From contig NZ_CP011339.1 of assembly GCF_001264245.1 (NCBI RefSeq), positions 868,001-932,000 on the forward strand: a stretch of 64,000 bases of DNA. Direction: 5' to 3'. The position numbers were made by a program, and so were the translations under genes. The DNA is from Microcystis panniformis FACHB-1757. Its GTDB lineage: Bacteria; Cyanobacteriota; Cyanobacteriia; Cyanobacteriales; Microcystaceae. A model generated the notes under the pieces. That model was not told where the DNA came from, searched no databases, and saw only the letters and a program-made list of their open reading frames with translations. Below, piece after piece: positions 16,150-23,298 of the stretch. Every line of letters begins with the position of its first letter. Position 1 is the stretch's first letter.

Positions 16150-16440
16150 ATGTCAAATTCTATCGGGGTGATCTGTAATCGGCTGAATCAAAGAGACGTT
16201 TTTATCAAATTTGTGGATGACGTTTTGATTGATGCTGGTGTTGTGCTGGTCGGTGTTCCTGCTAACCAAATGAAGAGAGTCGTAGAAATAATGGCTCTCT
16301 TTCGCTTGGATTTTGATGATGCTTACCAATATGTTGCTGCCGAGCTTGAAAAAGCTACTATTGTGAGTTTTGATCAAGATTTTGACAAGACAGAGCAAAG
16401 ACGTTTGACTCCTATGCAAGTGCTTAAAATTAGAAATTAA
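16150..16440 (+). pseudogene. vapC (PIN toxin), 3' part
   Basis: From 16157 the frame reads SIGVICNRLNQRDVFIKFVDDVL and on to FRLDFDDAYQYVAAE and SFDQDFDK, which are the central and C-terminal parts of a PIN-domain ribonuclease with its conserved Asp residues. It is the continuation of the 14032-14170 fragment. An ATG at 16150 is contributed by the transposon end and would give an N-terminally truncated protein without the first catalytic Asp, so it should be inactive. Confidence 0.85.
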
Positions 16441-16529
16441 TTGCTGGCTCCCGTCAGTCAATAATACCAAATCCTGTTATCAGAAAACGAGTAAAGACGA
16501 GGAGATAAATAGTGCGTGAGGATGTCTTA

Positions 16530-16640
16530 ATGAAAATTACCCTGAACCTACCGGATAACCTCAGCCAAGCCGAAACCTTTAACCAGGGCGACTGGCTCCG
16601 GGAGATTGCCATTGCGCTGTTTCAGCAAGAGCGGATGGCG
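16530..16640 (+). pseudogene. UPF0175-type antitoxin, 3'-truncated by IS1
   Basis: ATG 16530 begins MKITLNLPDNLSQAETFNQ followed by DWLREIAIALFQQERMA, a typical opening of cyanobacterial UPF0175 small proteins. After about 36 codons the sequence passes into the IS1-type element at TTGCATAAT, and the rest of the gene is not found downstream. The family is often paired with DUF3368 PIN-like toxins; none is present here. Confidence 0.65.
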
Positions 16641-17348
16641 TTGCATAATAGAGATATGAATGGAGGAAATCAAAATGCAATGCCCTGAATGTAAATCTAC
16701 CCATATCCGTAAAAATGGCATCAATAAACAAGGTAAACAAAATCATATTTGTGTAACCTGTGGCCGTCAATTTATTGATAACTATGAAAAACAGAAAGGC
16801 TATGACGAAAAAACGAAGCGAGAATGCCTAACTGCCTATGTTAATGGGATGGGATTTAGAGGAATAGAAAGGCTAAAGGGAGTTCATCATACGACCGTAA
16901 TTAATTGGGTAAAATCTGTGGGAGAATTATTGCCAGTCGCCTATGACCCAGAAACAATTCCTGAAGTAGGGGAACTGGATGAATTGGAAACCTTTGTTGG
17001 CTCAAAAAAAACAAAATCTGGGTGTGGACAGCCGTTGACCACTTTAAAAAAGGAATTTTAGGTTGGGTAATCGGAGATCATAGTAGCGAAACGTTTCGCC
17101 CATTATGGGAATTAGTTAAGTCTTGGGGATGCTATTTTTATGTGAGTGATGGATGGTCAGTTTATCCATGTTTTATAGCAGAGGGCGACCATATAATTAG
17201 TAAGACTTATATGACCAGAGTAGAGGGTGAGAACACACGTTTAAGACATTATCTAGCCCGATTGCATCGCAAAACACTCTGCTATTCTAAGTCTACAGAA
17301 ATGTTAGGATACTCTATTCGTTTATTAATTCATTATCTGAAGTTTCAA
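16641..17348 (+). mobile_element. IS1-family insertion sequence, right end lost
   Basis: The left boundary is taken at TTGCATAATA where the UPF0175 frame breaks. The element encodes an InsA-like zinc-ribbon protein followed by an InsB-like DDE domain in the -1 frame. The right end is replaced by ISL3-type sequence beginning GGCTCTTCGGG at 17349, so the last codons of the transposase are encoded by foreign DNA. Confidence 0.75.
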
Positions 17349-17390
17349 GGCTCTTCGGGAATTGTTATGCAAATAATTAACTTAAAATAA
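16675..17390 (+). CDS. IS1-family transposase, two frames with -1 shift at A8
   Basis: The first frame from ATG 16675 begins MQCPECKSTHIRKNG with a C-x2-C...C-x2-C zinc ribbon and a helix-turn-helix (FRGIERLKGVHHTTVINWV). At the run of eight A near 17006-17013 it shifts one base back into TAVDHFKKGILGWVIGDHS, the catalytic part, with DGWSVYP and GENTRLRHYLARLHRKT. A -1 shift at an A-run is the known way IS1 elements make the InsAB fusion. The last ~12 residues come from the adjoining ISL3 end, so activity is doubtful. Confidence 0.8.
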
Positions 17391-17446
17391 AATTCGAGGC
17401 TCTTCGGGAATTGTTATGCAAATAATTAACTTAAAATAAAATTCGA
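17349..17446 (+). repeat. Direct tandem duplication of 49 bp at the ISL3 left end
   Basis: The 49 bases starting GGCTCTTCGGGAATTG at 17349 are repeated perfectly from 17398. The unit contains the outer end of the ISL3-type element. One copy is fused to the end of the IS1 transposase, the other leads into the ISL3 element proper. Confidence 0.9.
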
Positions 17447-18819
17447 TGAGAGCGCCTACGCTCAAAAGTAGCTGAAATCCATATAGGGAAGGACTTAAGG
17501 CATCAACAGGTTAATACCAAAAGATAGACAATCGAGTTAAGATTTGATATAATGGCCAAAAACCCGAGTGTTTTACTTATGATACTTGACAAATTTTTGA
17601 ACCTACAAGGAACCTGTATTCAAGGCTATCGACACCTAGAAAATATCGGTATAGTTTTCCAAATCGAATCGAAAAATAAAAAAGCAGTCTGTCCTCGTTG
17701 TGGGTTAGAGAGCGATAAACTACACCAAAATCATCGACATTTAGTCAAAGATTTACCAATCTCAGGACAACCAGTGTACCTACAAGTTAATCGTCGTCAA
17801 TTTAAGTGCGATAATTGTCGGAAACCCTTCAGCGAAGAGTTAGATTTTGTCGCCAGTAAACGAACCTATACGAAAAGACTAGCCGAGAATATACTCGAAC
17901 AATTAAAATCAGGAGATATTTTAAATGTTAGCCGAAGAAATGACGTAACGGAAGAACAGATTCAAAGAATGATAGAGGACATAGCTGAAGAAATTACAGA
18001 GACAGACCTATCGAAATTAAAAAGACTAGGAATTGACGAAATCGCTCTAGTCAAAGGACAAAAAAATTACTGTGCGGTTTTAGTAAATTTAGATACGGGA
18101 AAACTAATAGCTATTCTAGAGAAGCGAACACAAGAAGAATTGAGGGAAACGCTTACAGGGTGGGGAAAAGAGGTGTTAGAGCAAATTGAAGAAGTCAGCA
18201 TAGACCTTTGGTTGCCCTATAAAAATTTAGTGAAAGAATTGATGCCATCGGCCGAGGTAGTCGCCGATAGATTCCATGTAATGAAACAAATTAATCAAGA
18301 GTTAGACGAACAGAGAAAAGCAGAAAAAAGAGCGGTAGAAGCGCAGAAAAATAAAAAACAGAAAGCGGAAAAAGAAGCGAAGCTAGAAGTTTTAAAGCGA
18401 AGTAAATATAGCTTGTTAAAAAATGAAAAAGATTTAACGGAAACCCAAAAAATCAAACTAGAAGCTATCAAAGAAAAATTCCCAAATTTGAAAAAGATGC
18501 AGGAATTAAAGGAAGAATTTAGAAAGATTTATGAAACCTCAGAGAATCCGACAGAGGGAATGCTATCCATCTCGGAATGGTTGGCAAAATCCTCCAGTGT
18601 TTTTACTAAGAGTTGTCAAACAATCCGAAACTGGTTTGGAGAAATAATTAGTTATTTCGAGCGAAGGACAACGAATGGGATGGTCGAGGGAATCAACAAT
18701 AAACTTAAACTAATAAAACGGAGAGCCTATGGCTTGAGAAACTTTCGGAATTTTTGGGTTAGAAGTATGTTGTCTTGGCATCTTGTATGTTGATTTAGCA
18801 TAAAGAGTAACGAAGAGCC
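17398..18819 (+). mobile_element. ISL3-family insertion sequence
   Basis: The left end is GGCTCTTCGGGAATTGTTAT and the right end, read inverted, is GGCTCTTCGTTACTCTTTAT, giving imperfect inverted repeats of about 22 bp. The transposase gene fills the interior. No matching target duplication is seen on the two sides, which agrees with a rearranged left border. On the right it cuts a small secreted-protein gene at 18820. Confidence 0.85.
17552..18793 (+). CDS. ISL3-family transposase
   Basis: A 413-residue transposase, intact. Residues about 45-90 hold the CPRCG...CDNC zinc-binding N-terminus, followed by a helix-turn-helix region, then the DDE core with LGIDEIALVKGQ, VSIDLWLPYKN and ADRFHVMKQ, and a C-terminal GMVEGINNKLKLIKRRAYG motif, all typical of ISL3. 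A Lys/Glu-rich coiled segment (about 245-310) lies between catalytic motifs. It could also mobilise in trans the two ISL3-like MITEs at 19309 and 19515, which share the GGCTCTTC ends. Confidence 0.93.
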   Translation: MAKNPSVLLMILDKFLNLQGTCIQGYRHLENIGIVFQIESKNKKAVCPRCGLESDKLHQNHRHLVKDLPISGQPVYLQVNRRQFKCDNCRKPFSEELDFVASKRTYTKRLAENILEQLKSGDILNVSRRNDVTEEQIQRMIEDIAEEITETDLSKLKRLGIDEIALVKGQKNYCAVLVNLDTGKLIAILEKRTQEELRETLTGWGKEVLEQIEEVSIDLWLPYKNLVKELMPSAEVVADRFHVMKQINQELDEQRKAEKRAVEAQKNKKQKAEKEAKLEVLKRSKYSLLKNEKDLTETQKIKLEAIKEKFPNLKKMQELKEEFRKIYETSENPTEGMLSISEWLAKSSSVFTKSCQTIRNWFGEIISYFERRTTNGMVEGINNKLKLIKRRAYGLRNFRNFWVRSMLSWHLVC

Positions 18820-18967
18820 AGAAAGAAATGTATTCATTACTAAGTCCCACATTGTACCATCTTCCTATATAATTTTGCTTGGCTGCAACAGGAGTGCTGT
18901 GAATATTCCACCCAAATGTAGAAACTATGGCGGTGGTGGTCATCAGTAATTTATGCAGTTTTTTCAT
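18820..18967 (-). pseudogene. Truncated gene for a small secreted protein
   Basis: ATG 18967 opens a frame MKKLHKLLMTTTAIVSTFGW with a clear signal peptide ending near AAKQN, then NYIGRWYNVGLSNEYISF. After 49 codons it enters the ISL3 right end at 18819; the rest of the protein is absent. The family is not recognised. The remaining frame reads on through the IS to 18710, which is not biological. Confidence 0.6.
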
Positions 18968-18986
18968 GGTAATGTCCTGAATAAAT

Positions 18987-19201
18987 AGGGGCTGCTGAAA
19001 AAGTTTTTCGTGGGGGCAGGGTGTGGGGTGTGGGGTGTGGGGTGTGGGGTTTTACCCATTTTCAGGTGGTCAATTACCTAATTTTCAGGGAAAAAATCCC
19101 TAAATTTTCCCCCCAATCACTCCAATGGTAGGCACTTTTTCAGGGAAAAAAAGTCTAAAAGCCTTATCCAACAAGGTTTTTAGATTTATTCAGCAAACCC
19201 T
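18987..19201. repeat. MITE family A, copy 2
   Basis: Starts AGGGGCTGCTGAAAAAG and ends TTTATTCAGCAAACCCT. Just inside the left end is an array of GTGTGGG heptamers (19019-19052). Non-coding; followed by about 100 bases to the first ISL3-like MITE in which I see nothing. Confidence 0.85.
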
Positions 19202-19308
19202 AAATAGTTAAAGGCTAAACTGGACAATTTTGGATAGCGATCGCTCATATTATACTAGGTTTACATGATTACGAGCTATCTAACACACGGTCGGGTGCAA
19301 TGATTTGT

Positions 19309-19440
19309 GGCTCTTCTGGTTTCTGTGTGGAAACGAGGTCTATACTGATAGAATATCCGCAAAATAGTCCTAAAAGTCTTGCCCAGTAAGCATTTCACGA
19401 TTCCATAAGCAAAAATTATCACACAAAGTCGAGAAGAGCC
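19309..19440. repeat. ISL3-like MITE, copy 1, with target duplication GATTTGT
   Basis: 132 bp with ends GGCTCTTCTGGTTTCTGTGT and the inverted match ACACAAAGTCGAGAAGAGCC. GATTTGT flanks it on both sides (19302-19308 and 19441-19447). The GGCTCTTC terminus is shared with the ISL3 element at 17398-18819, suggesting that its transposase moves this MITE. Confidence 0.9.
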
Positions 19441-19446
19441 GATTTG

Positions 19447-19795
19447 TTAGATCTCAAATTCGATTACAGTAGCAATGGCGGCTACAATTTCCAGTATTGT
19501 AATTTCAGAAATGCGGCTCTTCTGGTTTCTGTGTGGAAACGAGGTCTATACTGATAGTTTATTCCGCCAAATAGCACTAAAAGTCTTGCCTGATAAGCAT
19601 TTCACGATTCCATAAGCAAAAATTATCACACAAAGTCGAGAAGAGCCGAAATGCTTCCTAATTTACGAATAAACCTTTGTAAATCCACCCCCCTTAGTTG
19701 AAGAGTGTCATTTGATTTCTGCACCAACAGTAGGATCGAAGTTGACTAACCAAATTTCTCCACGTTTTGGCAGCTCAGGGTTAATAGTCAATGAT
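19447..19795 (-). pseudogene. mazF remnant: internal deletion and two MITE insertions
   Basis: Read on the minus strand, the 5' piece gives LTINPELPKRGEIWLVNFDPTVGAEI, the start of a MazF toxin (possible TTG start overlapping the antitoxin end). It stops at a TGA. After a missing central part the 3' piece reads RFIRKLGSIS, is interrupted by the MITE at 19515-19647, and continues EITILEIVAAIATVIEFEI to a stop at 19447-19449, right at the second MITE. The upstream antitoxin gene is intact. Confidence 0.75.
19515..19647. repeat. ISL3-like MITE, copy 2, with target duplication GAAATGC
   Basis: 133 bp, more than 90% like copy 1 by eye. Perfect 7-bp duplication GAAATGC at 19508-19514 and 19648-19654. 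It sits inside the 3' part of the mazF remnant: deleting it and one duplication copy restores the MazF C-terminal reading frame. Confidence 0.92.
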
Positions 19796-20083
19796 GTCAG
19801 CTGCCATTAACTCCTGCCATTCAGAATCTTGTTGATAGTGAGAGAGCATTATATCGGCTTGACTTTTGAGAATATTCCTCCGTTCAGTCATTGGTAACTT
19901 CAGAAAAGCAAGACGCTGTTTTAAGGATGGAGAGATATATTCGCTGGTAGAAGAATCAGAACTAACTTCTTCAACCAAAATAACTACCTCAACAGTTTGT
20001 CCTACAGTCAGCTCTGGAGATTCAATTTCAATTCTATTTCCCGGTAGGACTTTTGCTGTCGTGTACAAAGTTGATTTAACCAT
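19781..20083 (-). CDS. Antitoxin of a MazF-type module (toxin dead)
   Basis: A 100-residue protein. The N-terminal MVKSTLYTTAKVLPGNRIEIESPELTVG segment resembles the beta-strand N-domain of antitoxins paired with MazF in cyanobacteria, followed by an acidic linker and a helical C-terminus LKQRLAFLKLPMTERRNILK. The toxin gene that should follow is reduced to remnants at 19447-19795. The antitoxin frame is intact, so it may now act as an orphan regulator or antitoxin. Confidence 0.65.
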   Translation of the reverse strand: MVKSTLYTTAKVLPGNRIEIESPELTVGQTVEVVILVEEVSSDSSTSEYISPSLKQRLAFLKLPMTERRNILKSQADIMLSHYQQDSEWQELMAADIIDY

Positions 20084-20136
20084 TTTAAGCCTTCTCTTTA
20101 AGTATTGTTGTTAATATAGCTTATTAAAATCGGCGA

Positions 20137-20255
20137 CCGCACTTTAACCCACAGTTTTAATCAATGTGCATGGTGAGTTCCCCAAAATCGATCGCTGGAA
20201 CAGTAGGAGCCACCTTAGGGAACGCACCCTACAAGATTGCGTTCGACATCGCACT
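20137..20255 (-). repeat. Family B repeat, copy B3 (inverted)
   Basis: Reverse-oriented match to B1: on the plus strand CACTTTAACCCACAGTTTTA, then GGTGAGTTCCCCAAAATCG, then CCTTAGGGAACGCACCCTAC. It lies between the MazF-type remnant module and the DUF5615-like/DUF433 module. Confidence 0.8.
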
Positions 20256-20285
20256 GGGGCTACGCCTTCACAGATAGACGAAGCC

Positions 20286-20305
20286 GCCTAACGGCAAAGT
20301 TAGAC
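20286..20305. other. attC-like remnant after the DUF5615-type toxin gene
   Basis: Read on the minus strand, GTCTAAC and GTTAGGC, both perfect matches to the RYYYAAC and GTTRRRY boxes of attC, stand only six bases apart. They begin six bases after the toxin stop codon. The inner stem of an attC is missing, so this would be a collapsed site. The match is short and could be chance. Confidence 0.35.
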
Positions 20306-20310
20306 ATTTG

Positions 20311-20704
20311 CTATGGAATAAACAGACGACTCACGCCTAAATAATTTTCAAGGTAAAGAGCAATTTCAATCAAGCGATCAACACATTCTTCTCGATATTC
20401 TCGTTCAATAATCCGATCAACATTTGCAAACGTAACCACAGGCAAAGAAGTTGGTAAACATTCTTCTCGGATTACCTGCTCTAAAGAATCTTCACCCTTC
20501 ATACTACGGTTGGCGGTTAGTAAAATCATTTGATTCTCTTGAGCAAACCTCCAGACCACTCTATCACTGCTGTTAATTGGTAATTCAACTTCATCAAATG
20601 AAATAAAACGAATTGGTAATGTTTCAAGCCACCCTTCAGAAGTAATACTGCCAAAAAGTATGAGCGATTGCCCTTCAATAATTGTGATCGATTAGAAAAA
20701 TCAC
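20311..20704 (-). pseudogene. DUF5615-like PIN-fold toxin, frameshifted near its start
   Basis: GTG 20704 overlaps the stop of the DUF433 gene and begins MIFLIDHN, the usual opening of this toxin family. One extra T in AATTATTGAAGGG (about 20672-20684) then throws the frame off; in the next frame the protein continues IEGQSLILFGSITSEGWLET and runs to FIP at 20311. The rest (LLTANRSMKGEDSLEQVI) is well preserved. An internal ATG at 20559 would give 82 residues without the N-terminal acidic site. Confidence 0.7.
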
Positions 20705-21096
20705 TGGCTTATTGCTGCTCGTTTGGCTTTACGCGCTTGCAATTTTTGCCAAGCAGAAGTATATTCAGGCTTGGGCGGCAACTTAGAAATATTAGCAATA
20801 CGTTCTTGGTTACGCTCATTCCAATAATCTCGAATTTCTGCTGCTTGCCGCACAACTATTTGATACTCTGACTCTACTTCTTTGTAGTGAGCGTCAATAT
20901 AAGAGATGGCTGCATCAAACTGCTCATCAGTTAGATAGAATTGATGGCGGATTAAATGACGAGGGTAATTGGCGTGAATATAGTCCATTATTTGATACAA
21001 GGTTATTCTTGTGCCAGAAATTGTTAAACCACGCTCTGTTCGAGTAATTGCGGGTTCCTGATCAGGATACAGTGACATAGTTTTGATTAGCTCCAA
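20701..21096 (-). CDS. DUF433 family antitoxin-like protein
   Basis: A 131-residue protein. RGLTISGTRITLYQIMDYI followed by HLIRHQFYLTDEQFDAAISYI is the winged-helix DUF433 domain, which serves as the antitoxin half of DUF433/DUF5615 modules. The C-terminal part is a basic helical tail (WQKLQARKAKRAA) that would hold the toxin. The toxin partner starts in the stop codon (GTGA overlap) but is frameshifted. Confidence 0.8.
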   Translation of the reverse strand: MELIKTMSLYPDQEPAITRTERGLTISGTRITLYQIMDYIHANYPRHLIRHQFYLTDEQFDAAISYIDAHYKEVESEYQIVVRQAAEIRDYWNERNQERIANISKLPPKPEYTSAWQKLQARKAKRAAISQ

Positions 21097-21207
21097 ATGG
21101 TGTTGAGTGGCCGCTCTTTTCTCATCATATCACCCCCAACTCTGCTGGCCTCATCAATGAAAATATGGCGCATTACATTTGATTAGCGTACCCTCGTCAG
21201 CGTACTG

Positions 21208-21322
21208 CTACCCAGTGCCTTCGGTATCGCACTTAAACCCACAGTTTCAATCAATGTGCATGGTGCGTTCCCCAAAATCGAGCGCTGGAGCAGTAGGAGC
21301 CACCTTAGGGAACGCACCCTAC
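21208..21322 (-). repeat. Family B repeat, copy B4 (inverted)
   Basis: Plus-strand reading ACAGTTTCAATCAATGTGCA, GGTGCGTTCCCCAAAATCG, GGGAACGCACCCTAC. Together with B3 it brackets the DUF5615-type/DUF433 module. Imperfect palindromes of the CAGTGCCTTCGGTATCGCA type flank it at 21213-21232 and 21336-21362. Confidence 0.85.
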
Positions 21323-21515
21323 GGCGATGGCGATCTGCTACGCAGTGCCTTCGGCATCGCACTGAAACAGTCCACTACGAGAGCAGCAATTATTGTAGCG
21401 ATTGTCTTAAAAGTCAAGGGGAATAAAGAAAATCTTTTGTACCCCAAATAGGCAAGACAAAGTAACGGCACCAGTCATCCGTTTTGTCAGCGATGAAATT
21501 GTTCGGAAAACTGGA

Positions 21516-22452
21516 CTAAGCGGGTGCTTGCCAGCATTTATTATCACGAATCATGGCATTGAGGATAACCAGCAATTTCCTCATACAGGCAACTAAGGCC
21601 ACCTTTTTCAACTTGCCATTGGTCAACAACCGTTCGTAGAACTTCCGAATCACCGGGTTATGACGAATGGCTACCAATGTGGCCATGTACAAGCCACAGC
21701 GAACCGAGGTGCGTCCCCCCGAAATCATGCGTTTACCCTTGTGCTGGCCACTATCGTGGTTGATAGGAGCGACCCCGACCAGCCGGGCAATCTGTTTTTC
21801 GCCAGAGTGTTCCCATCTCGGGTAATTCCGCCAAACATAGGGCAGATGAAACTTTGCCGATCCCTTTAACGGATTGTAAGATTTCATTTTTGCCTTGCCA
21901 ATCGGCTTGCTGTTGGGCGAGGGACTGAATCTGCTCGTTGAGGCTTTCAATACGCTGTTGGATTTCCTCAATATGGGCTTTGATATCTAGTTGCACCGTC
22001 TCAGACGCACGACTGAGGCGGTTTTTCTCCGCCACCTGCATCTCCACCAACTGCTGTCGTCGTCGTACTAGGTCGCTCAATTGTTGGGCTTGGGGGGCAA
22101 CCACGGGTTGGGGTTGGGGTTGCACGGCTCGTGCGAATTGAGCGATTACCTGTGCGTCCAATTTGTCCGTTTTTGCTTTCCCCAATGCCGTCGCAAACCC
22201 TTTGACCTTGCGGGGGTTGGCGATCGCTACCGGTATGGTGGCGGCTTGTAAGCCCGATACGAGTGCGCGCTCTAATCCACCCGTCGATTCCACCACCACC
22301 AAACTCGGTGAGAGAGGATGTAATTGTTCAATCAGCGATTGAACGCCAACGTCGCTGTTGGGTTGTTGCAAGGTCAGACCTTGCGGCAACACGTAGATAT
22401 CTAGAACCTCTTTACTGACATCGATCCCTACCCATGTTTTTTCTTCTGTCAT
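21516..22452 (-). pseudogene. IS110-family transposase, single frameshift
   Basis: ATG 22452 starts MTEEKTWVGIDVSKEVLDIY, the RuvC-like DEDD domain of IS110 transposases, with KTDKLDAQVIAQFAR further on and a long coiled coil. Near 21810-21825 (TLW) the frame breaks; in the next frame the C-terminal domain continues GEKQIARLVGVAPINHDSG followed by the conserved RTSVRCGLYMATL serine-containing motif, ending at 21516. One base change in length separates the halves. IS110 elements have no clear terminal repeats, so the element ends are not marked. Confidence 0.85.
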
Positions 22453-22699
22453 CGTTTATGCTGGGGTTAAGTTATTTTGTCCCTTTGGTAACTCGTCCTT
22501 GCGAAGACGAGGTTAATCCTAAGGGCGATTGTTCGAGCTTGTCTCCTCGGGATGACGGCGTGGCTCCGGTGGCTACCCAACGGTGTCAAGCACCTCGGTT
22601 GAACTGGATGTCCACGCCCTTTTTCAGAATATAGGCACCCAAGCTACAAAGCGGTATTTTTTACCTAGGTTGGGACGGGTTGCCTACTTCTCAAGATAC

Positions 22700-22816
22700 A
22701 AGGTTGGGTTGAGGAACGAAACCCAACCAAGAGTAACCTTTGGGGTGGTTGGGTTTCGCTTTTTCAAGCGAATTGATCTATTTTCGACCCAGTATTGTTT
22801 CGCTCAACCCAACCTT
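22700..22816. repeat. MITE (117 bp) with ends AAGGTTGGGTTGAG / CTCAACCCAACCTT
   Basis: A perfect 14-bp terminal inverted repeat encloses another inverted pair (AACGAAACCCAACC against GGTTGGGTTTCGC). It lies directly before the surviving 3' end of a PIN-domain gene, so it or an associated deletion removed the 5' part of that gene. Confidence 0.85.
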
Positions 22817-22945
22817 GACTTTACAGATGCAGCGATCATTGCCATAGCTGAAAGGCTTACTATTACTCGCGTTTACACACTTGATCGCCGAGATTTTTCG
22901 ATTATTCGTCCAAGTCACTGCGATTACTTTGAGTTATTTCCTTGA
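22817..22945 (+). pseudogene. vapC 3' stub (PIN-domain C-terminus)
   Basis: The frame reads LDFTDAAIIAIAERLTITRV and then YTLDRRDFSIIRP to the stop at 22945. DAAIIAIAERL and TLDRRDF are the last two acidic motifs of PIN-domain toxins. Upstream of the MITE the frame is unrelated sequence, so the gene is a stub. It is followed seven bases later by an attC-like structure. Confidence 0.75.
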
Positions 22946-22951
22946 ACCACC

Positions 22952-23037
22952 AGCTAACACTGCGTGGCAGCGGACGGTCGCAATTCGTCGCTGCCGAGCT
23001 TGCTTTCTAATGCCGTCGCTGATTTGAGCCGTTAGCG
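22952..23037 (+). other. attC-like site 3 (degenerate)
   Basis: AGCTAAC (22952-22958) and GTTAGCG (23031-23037) are complementary over CTAAC/GTTAG. Inside, CAGCG pairs with CGCTG and, after one extrahelical G, ACGG pairs with CCGT. The spacers are nine bases on each side, longer than in sites 1 and 2, and the last two bases of the right box do not fit GTTRRRY. It directly follows the vapC stub. Confidence 0.55.
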
Positions 23038-23216
23038 ATCGAGCGCGCTACGCACCGATCGGGTTCTGGACTTCCCCATTGACAAAAAGCCATAACCTGT
23101 GCTGCAGGAAGGATTAACAGAATTTCCGATACCCCCTTACTGGGTACAAATTAAGAAAACCTCTAATAAATCTAACGCCGTACAAACTCCTCGTCAATAG
23201 CAAATCAGGTTATACT

Positions 23217-23279
23217 TCACACCCCACACCCCACACCCCACACCCTACCCCCACGAAAAACTTTTTCAGCAGACCCTAC
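23217..23279. repeat. MITE family A, one end only
   Basis: Five CACACCC-type heptamers run into GAAAAACTTTTTCAGCAGAC, identical to the right end of the copy at 3564-3785. The left end is missing. The preceding 180 bases (23038-23216) hold no gene that I can see. Confidence 0.75.
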
Positions 23280-23298
23280 CTATCGATCCCATTTTTAC

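Larger units (their letters stand above)
14171..16156 (+). mobile_element. IS200/IS605-family (tnpB-only) element inserted in vapC, itself nested with further insertions
   Basis: The left boundary follows TTTAC, the kind of short target that IS200/IS605 elements insert behind without duplicating it. The right end carries the hairpin CCCGTCA/TGACGG (about 16119-16144) and finishes GTATGTCAA. It encodes only a tnpB remnant; no tnpA is present. The unit of 1986 bp is inflated by a heptamer-type repeat (14224-14300), a 95-bp MITE (15188-15282) and a 617-bp element (15375-15991). Confidence 0.8.

Noticed and set aside
16150..16440. An independent 96-residue gene downstream of the transposon
   Set aside because: Its sequence is the exact continuation of the vapC fragment at 14032; the ATG comes from the inserted element.
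18710..18967. Full 85-codon secreted protein
   Set aside because: Only the first 49 codons are genuine; the rest is translated from the ISL3 end, so it was annotated as a truncated gene.
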